From Sphingobacteriales bacterium (lineage in GTDB: Bacteria; Bacteroidota; Bacteroidia; Chitinophagales; CAIOSU01), in the NCBI GenBank assembly GCA_027483645.1, contig JAIXUD010000022.1:186001-250000 (forward strand): a stretch of 64,000 nt of DNA, read 5' to 3'. Positions within the stretch are counted from its first letter, which is position 1. Each line of letters opens with the position of its first letter. Shown here in pieces: positions 8,685 to 16,826 of this stretch. Position numbers and translations under genes: made by a program. Below the pieces are notes generated by a model. That model did no database searches. It was given only the letters and a program-made list of their open reading frames with translations, and was not told the DNA's origin.

Positions 8685-9674
8685 ATGTTCCAAAACATAA
8701 AAGTGCGAATACAATTAATGGCGGTGCTAGTTGGCGTGGTGCTGATGGCGGTTAAGTTTTGGGCGTTCTACATTACCAGTTCCAATGCCATCCTTACCGA
8801 TGCGCTAGAGTCGATAGTGAATGTGGTAGCAGGCGGCTTTGCGTTGTATAGCTTGTGGCTGGCTGCCCACCCCAAGGATGAAAACCACCCATATGGGCAT
8901 GGCAAGGTAGAGTTTATCTCAGCCGGTGTGGAGGGTAGCTTGATAGCCATTGCTGGGCTCATCATTTTTGTCAAGTCTATTTACAACCTCATCCATCCAC
9001 AATCAATTGAGCAACTCAATTGGGGCTTGGCGCTTACGGCTGGTGCCGGTGCCATCAATTTTTGCTTGGGCTTATTTTTGGTAAGTAAAGGCAAAAAATA
9101 CCGATCAATGACGTTGCAGGCCGATGGCAAACACTTAATGTCTGATGGCTGGTCGAGCTTAGGTATTGTTATCGGGTTAGGTTTGATGTTGCTCATCCCT
9201 GGCAATCCGTGGATTGACTCGGTTGTGGCTTTATTTTTTGGCGCTTACATTATCTATGCTGGGGTAAAGTTAATTCGTGGCTCTGTAGCGGGCATCATGG
9301 ATGAGGCCGATGTTGAATTGATAGAGCAAGTAGTGGCTATCCTCAACAAAAACCGCCGCCCCAATTGGATTGATATCCATAACCTGCGCATCATTAAATA
9401 TGGCAGCAACCTGCATGTGGATGCGCACGTAACCCTGCCATCGTACCTTACCTTTCAGCAGGTGCATGATGAGATGGAAGCCATTGACGACATCATCAGT
9501 GAGCGCTTCGGTGAAGAAACAGAATTCTTTCTTCATCCTGACCCATGCGTACCGGGTGCTTGTGCCGTGTGCACTACCGATAGATGCTCAGAAAATCAAC
9601 TGCCTTTAAGCGAACGCGAAGCTTGGACGCTGGATAAAGTAATGCAAAATAAGAAGCATGGCAGGGTGAGGTAA
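8685..9674 (+). CDS. Cation diffusion facilitator (CDF) metal exporter with Cys-rich tail
   Basis: CDF proteins are inner-membrane proton/metal antiporters for Zn, Fe, Mn, Co or Cd. The 329-residue product has the six-helix core and a cytoplasmic domain of the CDF fold (about residues 205-285). Helix 5 keeps the metal-site HxxxD (ADGKHLMSDGW). Helix 2 keeps the first Asp (D39 in ILTDALES), but the usual second acidic residue four positions on is Ser43. The tail carries a Cys motif with C-x4-C-x2-C-x4-C spacing (CVPGACAVCTTDRC) that could bind metal. The start at 8685 places the first helix next to the N-terminus; an in-frame ATG at 8646 would add 13 residues. Confidence 0.9.
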   Translation: MFQNIKVRIQLMAVLVGVVLMAVKFWAFYITSSNAILTDALESIVNVVAGGFALYSLWLAAHPKDENHPYGHGKVEFISAGVEGSLIAIAGLIIFVKSIYNLIHPQSIEQLNWGLALTAGAGAINFCLGLFLVSKGKKYRSMTLQADGKHLMSDGWSSLGIVIGLGLMLLIPGNPWIDSVVALFFGAYIIYAGVKLIRGSVAGIMDEADVELIEQVVAILNKNRRPNWIDIHNLRIIKYGSNLHVDAHVTLPSYLTFQQVHDEMEAIDDIISERFGEETEFFLHPDPCVPGACAVCTTDRCSENQLPLSEREAWTLDKVMQNKKHGRVR

Positions 9675-9675
9675 T

Positions 9676-9746
9676 TTCTAATGTGCCAATGTGCCGATTT
9701 GCTGCTTCTTTGTAATGTATACCAATAACCAATAACCAATCCACCA
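9676..9746. repeat. Two short intergenic repeat tracts
   Basis: Between converging genes lie AATGTGCCAATGTGCCGAT (from about 9679), the reverse complement of tracts at 39051 and 41641, and then ACCAATAACCAATAACCAAT (about 9721-9740), the same kind of sequence as the spacers of the 15.7-16.8 kb array and the tracts near 44325 and 63640. Confidence 0.7.
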
Positions 9747-9748
9747 AT

Positions 9749-10903
9749 TCAAAATGCTTCCCCAATAGCCAAATAAAACCCTCTGGAGCCATCCAAGCCG
9801 AAACCTGCATCAAAGCGGATATTGATGCGCTCACGGGCATCGAGCGTAAAGCGCAAGCCACCGCCACCGGCAAACTTAAGGTTATTGAAACTACCTGAGC
9901 TATAGGGCCCAGACGTATTACCTACCCCTGCAAATGCTGCACCCATAAATCGCCAAAAGAGCGGGAAACGGTATTCTGCCTGTAGGGCATACATGTGTTG
10001 ATCTCGGTACCTGCCGTAAAAGTACCCCCTCATTAATTCAGGTCCGCCAAAGGTGGACATCATTTTGAAGGGCGGTGGGTTACTATGTACCTGTGCTACG
10101 CCTTGCACGGCAATCACATGGCCGCCTTTGCCTGGGTTCCAGTATTTGCGCAGGTCGAGCCGTAAGCTACCTATATCGGTATTCCCACCAAAGTAGCGTG
10201 AGTATTGGTGGTGGCTGAATATCATGTACCAACCCGTAAACGGGAACAGGTTGTGGTCGCGGCTATCGTAAATCATGGCAAGGCCCAACCCCGATGCGGT
10301 GAAACCGGGTGTGCCTGGTGGTTCTTGTTGGTCAAAGTATCCGCCCTCCTCAGTCTCAAGGTTGTAAAGATGTTCAAAACGGTACTGCAGCCCTATCTGG
10401 AAGCCTTTGATGAGTTGCTTGGTAATTCGATTACGAACCAGGATGTAATTGGATGAGTATCGCTCGCCGGTTTTGGGAGTTTCGTTACCCAGCCCGAAAT
10501 ACGAATCAGGGTATCGCTGCCAGAGTGCCGCACCCGTTAGCCTGAACTCTTGTTTTCGCCAAAAGATGTCCCATTGCGGGTTTATGATAAACTGTTTCCT
10601 TAGGGTATATATAAGCGTTAGCCCCACGCTGGATAGGTTGCCGGTGCTATCAGTGCTTGGGGTTCTAAACAGGTATTGTGCACTCAGCCCAAACCCCCAA
10701 CTGGTTTCTGGACTGTACGAAAGAAGCGGTACCGGTATTAAACGGCCTTTGTATGGGTCTGTGGATGATTTAAAATACCTAGTTAGCCTTGGTAACTTAG
10801 TTTGCGCGCTGCTAACCAAGGGCAGTATTGCCAAAACCAAAACCACCAGCCAACCCGAAAGGCGCTGTAAACTAAACAGGCTAGAATGTTTGGTGTGGCC
10901 CAT
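9749..10903 (-). CDS. Outer-membrane beta-barrel of the BamA/TamA (Omp85) type, without POTRA domains
   Basis: The 384-residue product has a signal peptide (cleavage near LVSSAQ) and then transmembrane beta-strands with the alternating aromatic pattern of Omp85-family barrels. Family marks are GLAMIYDSRDHNLFPFTGWY, the GGPELMRGYFYGRYRD segment (equivalent of the conserved VRGF/Y loop-6 motif) and a C-terminal Phe. There is no room for POTRA repeats, so it is unlikely to be the essential BamA. Short relatives are common in Bacteroidota with unknown substrates. It is monocistronic, with its 3' end facing the CDF gene. Confidence 0.85.
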   Translation of the reverse strand: MGHTKHSSLFSLQRLSGWLVVLVLAILPLVSSAQTKLPRLTRYFKSSTDPYKGRLIPVPLLSYSPETSWGFGLSAQYLFRTPSTDSTGNLSSVGLTLIYTLRKQFIINPQWDIFWRKQEFRLTGAALWQRYPDSYFGLGNETPKTGERYSSNYILVRNRITKQLIKGFQIGLQYRFEHLYNLETEEGGYFDQQEPPGTPGFTASGLGLAMIYDSRDHNLFPFTGWYMIFSHHQYSRYFGGNTDIGSLRLDLRKYWNPGKGGHVIAVQGVAQVHSNPPPFKMMSTFGGPELMRGYFYGRYRDQHMYALQAEYRFPLFWRFMGAAFAGVGNTSGPYSSGSFNNLKFAGGGGLRFTLDARERINIRFDAGFGLDGSRGFYLAIGEAF

Positions 10904-10916
10904 AGCAGCTATAAAT

Positions 10917-10951
10917 ATAATAGGCTACCCCAAATGAAGGGATAGCCTATT
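10917..10951 (-). terminator. Intrinsic terminator of the small secreted protein gene
   Basis: AATAGGCTA (10919-10927) pairs with TAGCCTATT (10942-10950), extended by CCC/GGG across a one-base bulge. It lies 22 bases past the stop of the 10973-11290 gene, with a T-rich stretch after it on the minus strand. Confidence 0.75.
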
Positions 10952-10972
10952 AAGTATATCAAGCAAATAAGC

Positions 10973-11290
10973 TTAGTTGTTTGGTTTGGTATCTACTTTT
11001 ACCACAGGCTTAGTGGTCTGCACTGGGGCAGTACCATTAATTACAACCTTGGTGCCGGGTGCTACCGCCCTATTGGTACCCACGTTATTTTCTTGGGTAG
11101 TAGAAGGTGCAGTGGTTGGTGTATTGGCAGTTCTAGAAAGTACTGTGGTGGTGGTTGGATTAGGGGTTAAAGGTGCTTCTTTTATCCTAGTACCGTCTTT
11201 TTTAGGGGCATCCTTTTGTGGGGTGGTTTGGGCTTGCACCATAACTACACTACCGAACATCAAAGCTCCAACTACAAATAATTTTTTCAT
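10973..11290 (-). CDS. Small secreted Thr/Pro-rich protein
   Basis: A 105-residue protein with a clear signal peptide (MKKLFVVGALMFGSVVMVQA) and a low-complexity mature part rich in Thr, Pro, Asn and Lys with no predicted fold. It is probably an unstructured periplasmic or surface protein. No family is recognised. It has its own terminator and is separated from psd by 43 bases, so it may be co-transcribed with it. Confidence 0.7.
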   Translation of the reverse strand: MKKLFVVGALMFGSVVMVQAQTTPQKDAPKKDGTRIKEAPLTPNPTTTTVLSRTANTPTTAPSTTQENNVGTNRAVAPGTKVVINGTAPVQTTKPVVKVDTKPNN

Positions 11291-11333
11291 GTTTCTAGTC
11301 TTTTAAAATCTCTATTATTAAAGGTACACTTTT

Positions 11334-12002
11334 TTAATCGTTTGGCATACGGGCTATTACCGTTTTGCCACCGCGTACTTTTTGCTTTAGGTTTACTTCT
11401 ACTTTAGCATCAAGGGGCAGGTACAAATCAATACGCGAGCCGAATTTGATAAAGCCAAACTCAGCACCTTGTATTACCTGCTGGCCTTCCTCTACGTAAT
11501 GTACTATGCGGCGGGCTAGCACTCCTGCCACTTGGCGCACCAGTACTTCCACGCCATCATCTTCTATTACCAACGTGTTGCGCTCGTTGTGGGTGGATGA
11601 TTTTGGGTTATAGGCCACTAAATATTTACCAGGGTGATACTTTACGTATTTCACAATGCCGCTAATCGGGTTCCAGTTGATGTGCACATTGCTAGGCGAC
11701 ATAAATATGGATACCAATAGGCGTTTCTCGTTAAAATATTCTACCTCGTGCGTTTCTTCTATGGTTACTATCTTACCATCGCAAGGGGCTACAATGCACT
11801 GTGCATCAGTCATCATGGCGCGGCGCGGCTTGCGAAAGAAGTATGCCACAAACAGAAAAAACGAGGCAGAAATGCCGATAAGCAAGTACATACCGTTGTA
11901 AGGCAACAACTCCGAGTAGTGGAAGGCTAGGTTGAAAGCCACCAATACCAAGAACGTAACCAGTATTATCTTATATCCTTCTTTATGTATCCTTAATGCC
12001 AT
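11334..12002 (-). CDS. psd: Phosphatidylserine decarboxylase
   Basis: Converts phosphatidylserine to phosphatidylethanolamine at the inner membrane using a pyruvoyl group made by self-cleavage. The 222-residue product is of the short Psd type: the N-terminus opens with ALRIHKEGYKI and two membrane segments (about residues 11-30 and 36-55), then the catalytic domain with VAPCDGKIV, SIFMSPSNVHINWNP, YNPKSSTHNERN and the C-terminal FIKFGSRIDLYLP. The Gly-Ser in FGSR is the cleavage point that yields the pyruvoyl Ser. A phosphatidylserine synthase gene, often next to psd, is not in the window. Confidence 0.95.
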   Translation of the reverse strand: MALRIHKEGYKIILVTFLVLVAFNLAFHYSELLPYNGMYLLIGISASFFLFVAYFFRKPRRAMMTDAQCIVAPCDGKIVTIEETHEVEYFNEKRLLVSIFMSPSNVHINWNPISGIVKYVKYHPGKYLVAYNPKSSTHNERNTLVIEDDGVEVLVRQVAGVLARRIVHYVEEGQQVIQGAEFGFIKFGSRIDLYLPLDAKVEVNLKQKVRGGKTVIARMPND

Positions 12003-12041
12003 CTGCTATTATAATTCGCTACTGAACAACGCTAAAGCCGT

Positions 12042-12049
12042 CAAAATTA
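12042..12049 (-). promoter_or_regulatory. Promoter -7 box of psd
   Basis: TAATTTTG on the minus strand matches TANNTTTG exactly, 40 bases before the psd start. No good -33 TTTG is seen at the usual spacing. Confidence 0.4.
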
Positions 12050-12159
12050 GTACATTTCAACAACATTCCACTTCGGGTTAATGTTTACTAAAGATACCTA
12101 ATGGGCTTCACATTCTGGTAGTCCTTTTTTTAAGTACAGCATAACTAGTGGCACCGTAA

Positions 12160-12756
12160 TTATGCATTGCCTGCCGCAGCAAGCTCTTCATCGGTTAAAT
12201 TGCGGAAAGAGAAGCGGTACCCTTGATAAATGGCAATACCATAAAACAGTAGGTCCATCGGTTGTGCGGTTTCCTGCAACAATGCAAAAGCTGCCGATAC
12301 ATCTATAAAGCCCAATACCTCAAACACACCGACATTTCCTTCGCTGGCGATAAAACCAATAACACTAAAGAAATTGCCTAATACACAACCCAGCAGTGCT
12401 AAAATTGCACCACCGATGCCGAATATTTGCGACATGCCTTTGCCACCAAAACGTACCGCAAAACCTACCATAAAGCCCACGGCAAGTGCCACATAGCCAA
12501 TGGTATAACCGGTACTTACAGCTATCACAGCCCAAAGCACACCACCAACAATAGCGGCTGCAAGGCCTAGCAACAAGCCCAGTAGCAAATTTTCTTCTTT
12601 ATGTAGGCCATCCATATAGCGCTGCACCTTTTCCTGGTACAGTGGGTCAATGTTGAAAGCCGCAGCGGGTGAGTTATCAGGTATTGCAGCCTCTAGCGGT
12701 GTTGGTTCTGCGGCTGTGGTTTGCAGTTGGTCATTTTCGTGTTGTTGCCCTTCCAT
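12160..12756 (-). CDS. Multi-pass membrane protein of unknown function
   Basis: The 198-residue product has a 50-residue acidic, Pro/Ala-rich cytoplasmic N-terminus, a YQEKVQRYMDGLHKEEN helix, and then about four hydrophobic segments (roughly residues 57-80, 83-104, 112-135 and 150-175) rich in Gly, with GYVALAVGFMVGFAVRFGGKG in the middle. It ends in a short cytoplasmic tail. I recall similar unnamed proteins in Bacteroidota but no function. It is single and transcribed away from the pterin dehydratase. Confidence 0.75.
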   Translation of the reverse strand: MEGQQHENDQLQTTAAEPTPLEAAIPDNSPAAAFNIDPLYQEKVQRYMDGLHKEENLLLGLLLGLAAAIVGGVLWAVIAVSTGYTIGYVALAVGFMVGFAVRFGGKGMSQIFGIGGAILALLGCVLGNFFSVIGFIASEGNVGVFEVLGFIDVSAAFALLQETAQPMDLLFYGIAIYQGYRFSFRNLTDEELAAAGNA

Positions 12757-12890
12757 TTTTTTAGGTTTAGTTAGTTTGAAAATGGAAGGTAGTAATAATT
12801 ATACAAAGCGGAAAAAATATCCTTGATGTGTTGTCCAATGGCGGTAGTTTTCAAACCTTATCTTTACCAAACTTAAATCCAAAACAGACT

Positions 12891-13121
12891 ATGTGGACCG
12901 AAACCGATAATAAACTGCACCGCGCCTTTAAATTCAACGATTTTTCCCAAGCATTTGCCTTTATGACTCGGGTAGCCCTACTTGCCGAAAAGCAAAACCA
13001 TCACCCCAACTGGAGTAATACCTACAACCAAGTGGACATCTACCTTACTACCCACGATGACGGCAACACTGTTACCGACAAAGACCGTAAGCTGGCTAAG
13101 GCGATTGATGGTTTGGTATAA
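12891..13121 (+). CDS. phhB: 4a-hydroxytetrahydrobiopterin dehydratase (pterin carbinolamine dehydratase)
   Basis: Dehydrates the 4a-carbinolamine left after a tetrahydrobiopterin-dependent hydroxylase acts, and so recycles the cofactor. The 76-residue product is slightly shorter than usual but carries the family signature [19 protein letters not shown], with the two catalytic His residues followed by Pro, and the late ATDKD-like acidic helix ([13 protein letters not shown]). The start at 12891 fits the family's N-terminus (a further upstream start adds 21 unlike residues). No aromatic amino-acid hydroxylase is adjacent. The alkylglycerol-monooxygenase-like genes at 47.5-49.8 kb belong to a family known in animals to need this cofactor. 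Confidence 0.92.
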   Translation: MWTETDNKLHRAFKFNDFSQAFAFMTRVALLAEKQNHHPNWSNTYNQVDIYLTTHDDGNTVTDKDRKLAKAIDGLV

Positions 13122-13151
13122 AGGTGGTAGCTACGGTGTTCAAGAAATGAA

Positions 13152-13184
13152 AAGAGGCCATCCCACAGTATGAGACAGCCTCTT
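13152..13184. terminator. Hairpin between converging genes
   Basis: AAGAGGC (13152-13158) pairs with GCCTCTT (13178-13184). It lies between the stops of the pterin dehydratase (+) and the fasciclin gene (-), so it can serve both. Confidence 0.6.
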
Positions 13185-13207
13185 GGCATTCCAATCAAAG
13201 CAAAAGT

Positions 13208-13729
13208 TTATTTCTTAGGCATAATCACGCCATCAATTACGTGTATTACACCGTTGCTACCTTCCAAATCGGTGGTAGTTACATAGGCGCTTGCACCGGT
13301 GGCGTCGGTCAGTTTCACCTTACCTTTGTCCAAGGTTGCGGTTAGCTTCTCGCCTTGTACTGTTTCTACTACCAATTTGCCTTTGCCTTTTTCAATACCG
13401 GCCAATACATCGGCAGCTTTAAATTTACCAGCAATTACGTGGTAGGTAAGTATTGAAGTAAGTTTGGCTTTGTTCTCAGGCTTCAACAACGTTTCCACAG
13501 TGCCTTTTGGCAATTTCTCAAAAGCGGCATTTGTTGGGGCAAATACGGTAAAAGGGCCAGCGCTTTTCAAAGTTTCTACTAAGCCAGCAGCTTTTACAGC
13601 GGCTACTAGGGTAGTATGGTCTTTAGAACCTGCAGCAATATCTACTATATCGCCACCTTGGTTTACAGGGGTAACAAATGCGGTAGAGATTACACCTACC
13701 ATAAAGAGCATTACAATTGACTTCAACAT
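13208..13729 (-). CDS. Secreted fasciclin (FAS1) domain protein
   Basis: A 173-residue protein with a signal peptide and one complete FAS1 domain. The domain shows both conserved boxes: H1 as FTVFAPTNAAFEKLP and H2 as GVIHVIDGVIMP near the C-terminus, with LTYHVIAGK between them. FAS1 domains mediate adhesion or ligand binding; free-standing secreted versions are very common in Bacteroidota and their role is mostly unknown. Monocistronic, converging with the pterin dehydratase gene. Confidence 0.93.
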   Translation of the reverse strand: MLKSIVMLFMVGVISTAFVTPVNQGGDIVDIAAGSKDHTTLVAAVKAAGLVETLKSAGPFTVFAPTNAAFEKLPKGTVETLLKPENKAKLTSILTYHVIAGKFKAADVLAGIEKGKGKLVVETVQGEKLTATLDKGKVKLTDATGASAYVTTTDLEGSNGVIHVIDGVIMPKK

Positions 13730-14124
13730 AATTATCGGGTTTTGGATTTGATTAATGATAGAACAACCGCGCGCACCTCATTTTGTTTAGCTCAAGGGTA
13801 TTATTTTACAATTTAATAACACTTTCTACTATTGCGAATATCTAGAAATAGATAAAGTGAGTAGGTTACTTGCGCCGCGCTTAACTCCTGAAAGTAGGGT
13901 GTATATGGGCATCTAGCTATCCTTCAAATGGCGATATACCTTGCCAATGTGCTATTAATTGCATTTTGCAATCCATTGCCAATCAACGAATTAATCAATC
14001 AACCTATCAGCCCTGTAACCATATTCAACAAATATTTCGCGCAACCCCGTAACCTTTGCCTACGCATAGCCGTAGAAGATGAGTGTGAGATGATATGGAG
14101 TGTTAATCTATTAACATAGTGAGG
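13730..14124. other. 395-base divergent intergenic region
   Basis: This gap separates the fasciclin gene (-) from the sigma fragment gene (+) and must hold both promoters. I see no exact TTTG-N19-TANNTTTG pair on either strand. A tract AATCAACGAATTAATCAATCAACC (read here as two overlapping parts, 13980-14004) resembles the dispersed TTGATTGGTT repeats. No gene is supported. Confidence 0.5.
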
Positions 14125-14688
14125 ATGAGGATCGAGAAAAAAGAAAATGGCTTGCGTGAGCGCCGGTCGAAGACAGTACGTGCTTACCTAACAGAATATA
14201 CGGCCAAACATGCCGTGAGCGAACAGGATACCCTCGGCCTTGCTGAGGCTGCCCGAAACGGCGACCTGAACGCACTTAATACCTTGGTAAATGCCCACCT
14301 TAGTTTAGTAAAAACGGTGGCCCGCAAGTATCAAAATCAAGGTCTTTCTTTCCAAGAACTTTGTTATACCGGCAACATTGGCCTTATTAAGGCTGCCAAT
14401 CGGTACGATGAGAGCAAAGGCGTAAGTTTTCGCACCTATGCTATCTGGTGGATTCGCCAAACAGTTTCCAAAGCATTGCAAGAACACCTGCGCATTAGCG
14501 AAGTACGTGAGGTAAGCCTTACCGACCTGTGGGTGATACCCGAAAGTTTCAACTCTTGGGAGCAAATGGGCGAACTGGAGCCTTCTCGCAAGCAGATGCA
14601 TGCTTTCTTGGAAACAAAAGTATACGAAATAGCCAAGCTTAACCCAAAGGCCCACCCGGACCGCTTTGCTTGGTTGCCCCGCGCCTAG
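14125..14688 (+). CDS. Sigma-70 family protein truncated after region 2
   Basis: The 187-residue product has sigma region 1.2 and all of region 2 (about residues 38-130: AEAARNGDLNALNTLVNAH, VKTVARKYQNQGLSFQELC, GNIGLIKAANRYDESKG, TYAIWWIRQTVSKALQEH). It then leaves the family and ends in an unrelated 55-residue tail (SWEQMGELEPS to RFAWLPRA). Regions 3 and 4, needed for the upstream promoter box, are absent. Region 2 binds core RNA polymerase and the -7 box, so it could compete with or modulate full sigma factors, or be a decaying copy. The frame is intact and lies 147 bases before a complete sigma gene on the same strand. A GTG two codons earlier (14119) is an alternative start. Confidence 0.85.
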   Translation: MRIEKKENGLRERRSKTVRAYLTEYTAKHAVSEQDTLGLAEAARNGDLNALNTLVNAHLSLVKTVARKYQNQGLSFQELCYTGNIGLIKAANRYDESKGVSFRTYAIWWIRQTVSKALQEHLRISEVREVSLTDLWVIPESFNSWEQMGELEPSRKQMHAFLETKVYEIAKLNPKAHPDRFAWLPRA

Positions 14689-14835
14689 CGCACTTAAAAC
14701 CCCAACCTTTTTTAGAAAAGCTATTACCACAGCCAATTGCCCGGCAATACCCTCCGCATGCCCACGCGGAAGCCAAGCCATTGCTGTACCATTACACACA
14801 TTGATTAGGGTTTTAAAAATTGAGGAGTAAGATTT

Positions 14836-15696
14836 ATGAGGCAGTTGAAAATCAACCAACGATTCACCACACGTGATTCGTTAGCGCTCGAAAAATATTT
14901 TAAAGAAGTAAGCAAAGAGTCGGCCATTACCGCCGAAGAGGAAACCATGTTGGCCAAACGCATCCGCATGGGGGATATGCAAGCCCTGGATAGTTTGGTA
15001 CGGGCCAACCTGCGCTTTGTAATATCGGTTGCTAAGCAGTATGAAGGGTTCGGTATGAACTTGGAAGACCTGATAAGCGAAGGTAACATTGGCTTGATGA
15101 AAGCTGCGCGCCGCTTTGATGAGAGTAAAGGATACAAGTTTATTAGCTATGCAGTGTTCTGGATTCGCCAGTGCATACTGAAGTCGCTAAACGAGAATGC
15201 CCGGATTATAAGAATGCCGAGCAACCAGTTGGCGCAGATGCAGAAATTGCATAGCACCTTCAGCCGCCTGGAGCAAACGTTTGGCCGTGAGCCATCTGCC
15301 GAAGAATTAGCATTGGAGCTTGACCTTACGCCAGCAGAAGTGAATAAGGTATTGATGCAATCGCAATCGCCGCTGTCTATTGATAGGCCAATTGGCAGCA
15401 ATGAGGACGATGTAACCTTGCTAGAGCGCATTAAAAACGAGGCCGAAGCACCCGATGAGGAGTTGATGAAAGATTCGGTTTCGCAAGAGCTTACCCGCTG
15501 CTTGGATAGGTTGAATGTGCGGGAAGCGGAAGTAATACGGTTGCACTTTGGCCTTGATGGCCGGATGCCACTTAAGTTTGAAGAAATAGCCGATACTATG
15601 GGCTTGGGCAAGGAGCGTGTGCGCCAACTAAAGGTGCAAGGTATACGAAAGTTGCAAAAGCTTACACAGCGCAGCGGCCTCTTGAGTAAAATATAA
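14836..15696 (+). CDS. RpoD-like sigma factor, divergent paralogue
   Basis: A 286-residue group 1/2 sigma factor with no region 1.1, the usual length for Bacteroidota RpoD. It has region 1.2 (SLALEKYFKEVSKESAITAEEE), region 2 (NLRFVISVAKQYEGFG, GNIGLMKAARRFDESKG, SYAVFWIRQCILKSLNENAR), region 3 (about 145-205) and region 4 (LNVREAEVIRLHFGLDG, then MGLGKERVRQLKVQGIRKL). The start MRQLKI is identical to typical RpoD, but region 2.4 (FWIRQCILKSL) and the recognition helix of region 4 depart from the housekeeping version (LTRERVRQIKEKAIRRL). I infer an alternative sigma with shifted promoter preference. The hairpin array starts right after its stop. Confidence 0.9.
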   Translation: MRQLKINQRFTTRDSLALEKYFKEVSKESAITAEEETMLAKRIRMGDMQALDSLVRANLRFVISVAKQYEGFGMNLEDLISEGNIGLMKAARRFDESKGYKFISYAVFWIRQCILKSLNENARIIRMPSNQLAQMQKLHSTFSRLEQTFGREPSAEELALELDLTPAEVNKVLMQSQSPLSIDRPIGSNEDDVTLLERIKNEAEAPDEELMKDSVSQELTRCLDRLNVREAEVIRLHFGLDGRMPLKFEEIADTMGLGKERVRQLKVQGIRKLQKLTQRSGLLSKI

Positions 15697-15811
15697 TTTG
15701 GTGGATTGGTTATTAGTTGATTAGTTATTGGTTGATAGGTAAAAGTATTTTGTCCCAATAACTAATAACCAGTAACCAATAACCCTGGAGAATCATGGTT
15801 GGTTTTGAGAC

Positions 15812-15873
15812 CTAGAAGCAAAACGGGGGTTGCATAGCCTTTGTGCCACGATGGCGGCAACCCCTGCTTTTAG
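15812..15873 (+). ncRNA. Hairpin element A of the array
   Basis: Outer helix CTAGAAGCA with TGCTTTTAG (9 bp, one G-T pair); 5' bulge AAAC; inner helix GGGGTTGC with GCAACCCC; about 23-base apical loop. Preceded by the box GGTTGGTTTTGAGAC at 15797-15811. Its outer stem is longer than and different from those of B-E. Confidence 0.45.
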
Positions 15874-16024
15874 GATTGTTATTAGTTGATTGGTTATTGG
15901 TAAATAACAGTTAAACCAGAAGCAAACAGCACAACAAAAGAATAAGGTAAATTATAAAAACATAAGGGTACTAGTTAACCAATAACCAATTAACTAGTAC
16001 CAAAGATTGAGGTTGGTTTTGAGA

Positions 16025-16087
16025 CTTGAAAGTAATGGGCTGCTACTTGGCAGGCTAAAAAAACTGCGGTAGCGGCCCTCTTTTAAG
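16025..16087 (+). ncRNA. Hairpin element B of the array
   Basis: Outer helix CTTGAAAG with CTTTTAAG (one G-T pair); 5' bulge TAAT; inner helix GGGCTGCTAC with GTAGCGGCCC (one T-G pair); apical loop with a possible GCAG/CTGC mini-stem. The same box precedes it. Confidence 0.45.
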
Positions 16088-16247
16088 ATAGTTATTAGTT
16101 GATTGGTTATTGGTTGATTGGTAAATAACAGTTAAACCAAAAGCAAACAGCACAACAAAAGAACAAGGTAAATTTTAAAAACATAAGGGTACTAGTTAAC
16201 CAGTAACCAATTAACTAGTAACCAAAGATTGAGGTTGGTTTTTGAGA

Positions 16248-16307
16248 CTTGAAAGATATGGCTGCTGCCGACGGGGCGAAAGCTTGCTGCAGCAGCCCAC
16301 TTTCGAG
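16248..16307 (+). ncRNA. Hairpin element C of the array
   Basis: Outer helix CTTGAAAG with CTTTCGAG: relative to B the 3' strand changed twice but pairing is kept (G-C in place of G-T, T-G in place of T-A). 5' bulge ATAT; inner helix GGCTGCTGC with GCAGCAGCC; 20-base loop. Confidence 0.45.
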
Positions 16308-16432
16308 ATAGTTGATTGGTTAACTAGTTATTGGTTAATTGGTTGATTAAAAAAAGGACCATGAAAATATAGCAGTACTAGTTAACTAATAACCCATTAA
16401 CTAGTAACTAAAGATTGAGGTTGGTTTTGAGA

Positions 16433-16489
16433 CTTGAAGGAACAGGGGCTGCCGATGTAGACCCATTGCATTGCAGCCCCACCTTTAAG
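16433..16489 (+). ncRNA. Hairpin element D of the array
   Basis: Outer helix CTTGAAGG with CCTTTAAG, a compensated A-T to G-C change relative to B; 5' bulge AACA; inner helix GGGGCTGC with GCAGCCCC; 20-base loop. Confidence 0.45.
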
Positions 16490-16610
16490 ATGGTTAATTG
16501 GTTGACTAGTTATTGGTTGATTGGTTGACACAAAAACAAAAAAACATAACGTTACTAGTTAACCAATAACCAATTAACTAGTAACTAAAGATAGAGGTTG
16601 GTTTTTGAGA

Positions 16611-16668
16611 CTTGAAGGAGATAGGGCTGCCGTGTGATGGCTCCACCATACCGGCGGCCCCCTTTAAG
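16611..16668 (+). ncRNA. Hairpin element E of the array
   Basis: Outer helix CTTGAAGG with CCTTTAAG; 5' bulge AGATA; inner helix GGGCTGCCG with CGGCGGCCC (one T-G pair); loop with an ATGG/CCAT mini-stem. No 3' bulge. Confidence 0.45.
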
Positions 16669-16790
16669 GTTGGTTTATTGGTTTACTAGTTATTGATTGA
16701 TTTGTTAATACAAAAACAAAAAAGAACATAATGTTACTAGTTAACCAATAACCAGTCAACAAGTAACTAAAGATAGAGGTTGGTTTTGAG

Positions 16791-16826
16791 ACAGTACTAC
16801 AGGCTCCTTTTAGGGGCCTTTACTGT
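16791..16826 (+). ncRNA. Hairpin element F, last of the array
   Basis: Outer helix ACAGTA with TACTGT, unrelated in sequence to the other outer helices; 5' bulge CTAC; inner helix AGGCTCC with GGGGCCT (one T-G pair); 5-base loop. It is shorter, follows the same box directly and is followed by TTTT, so it may be the terminator of the array. Confidence 0.5.

Noticed and set aside
9749-10903. BamA itself
   Set aside because: No POTRA domains are present and the protein is half the length of BamA.
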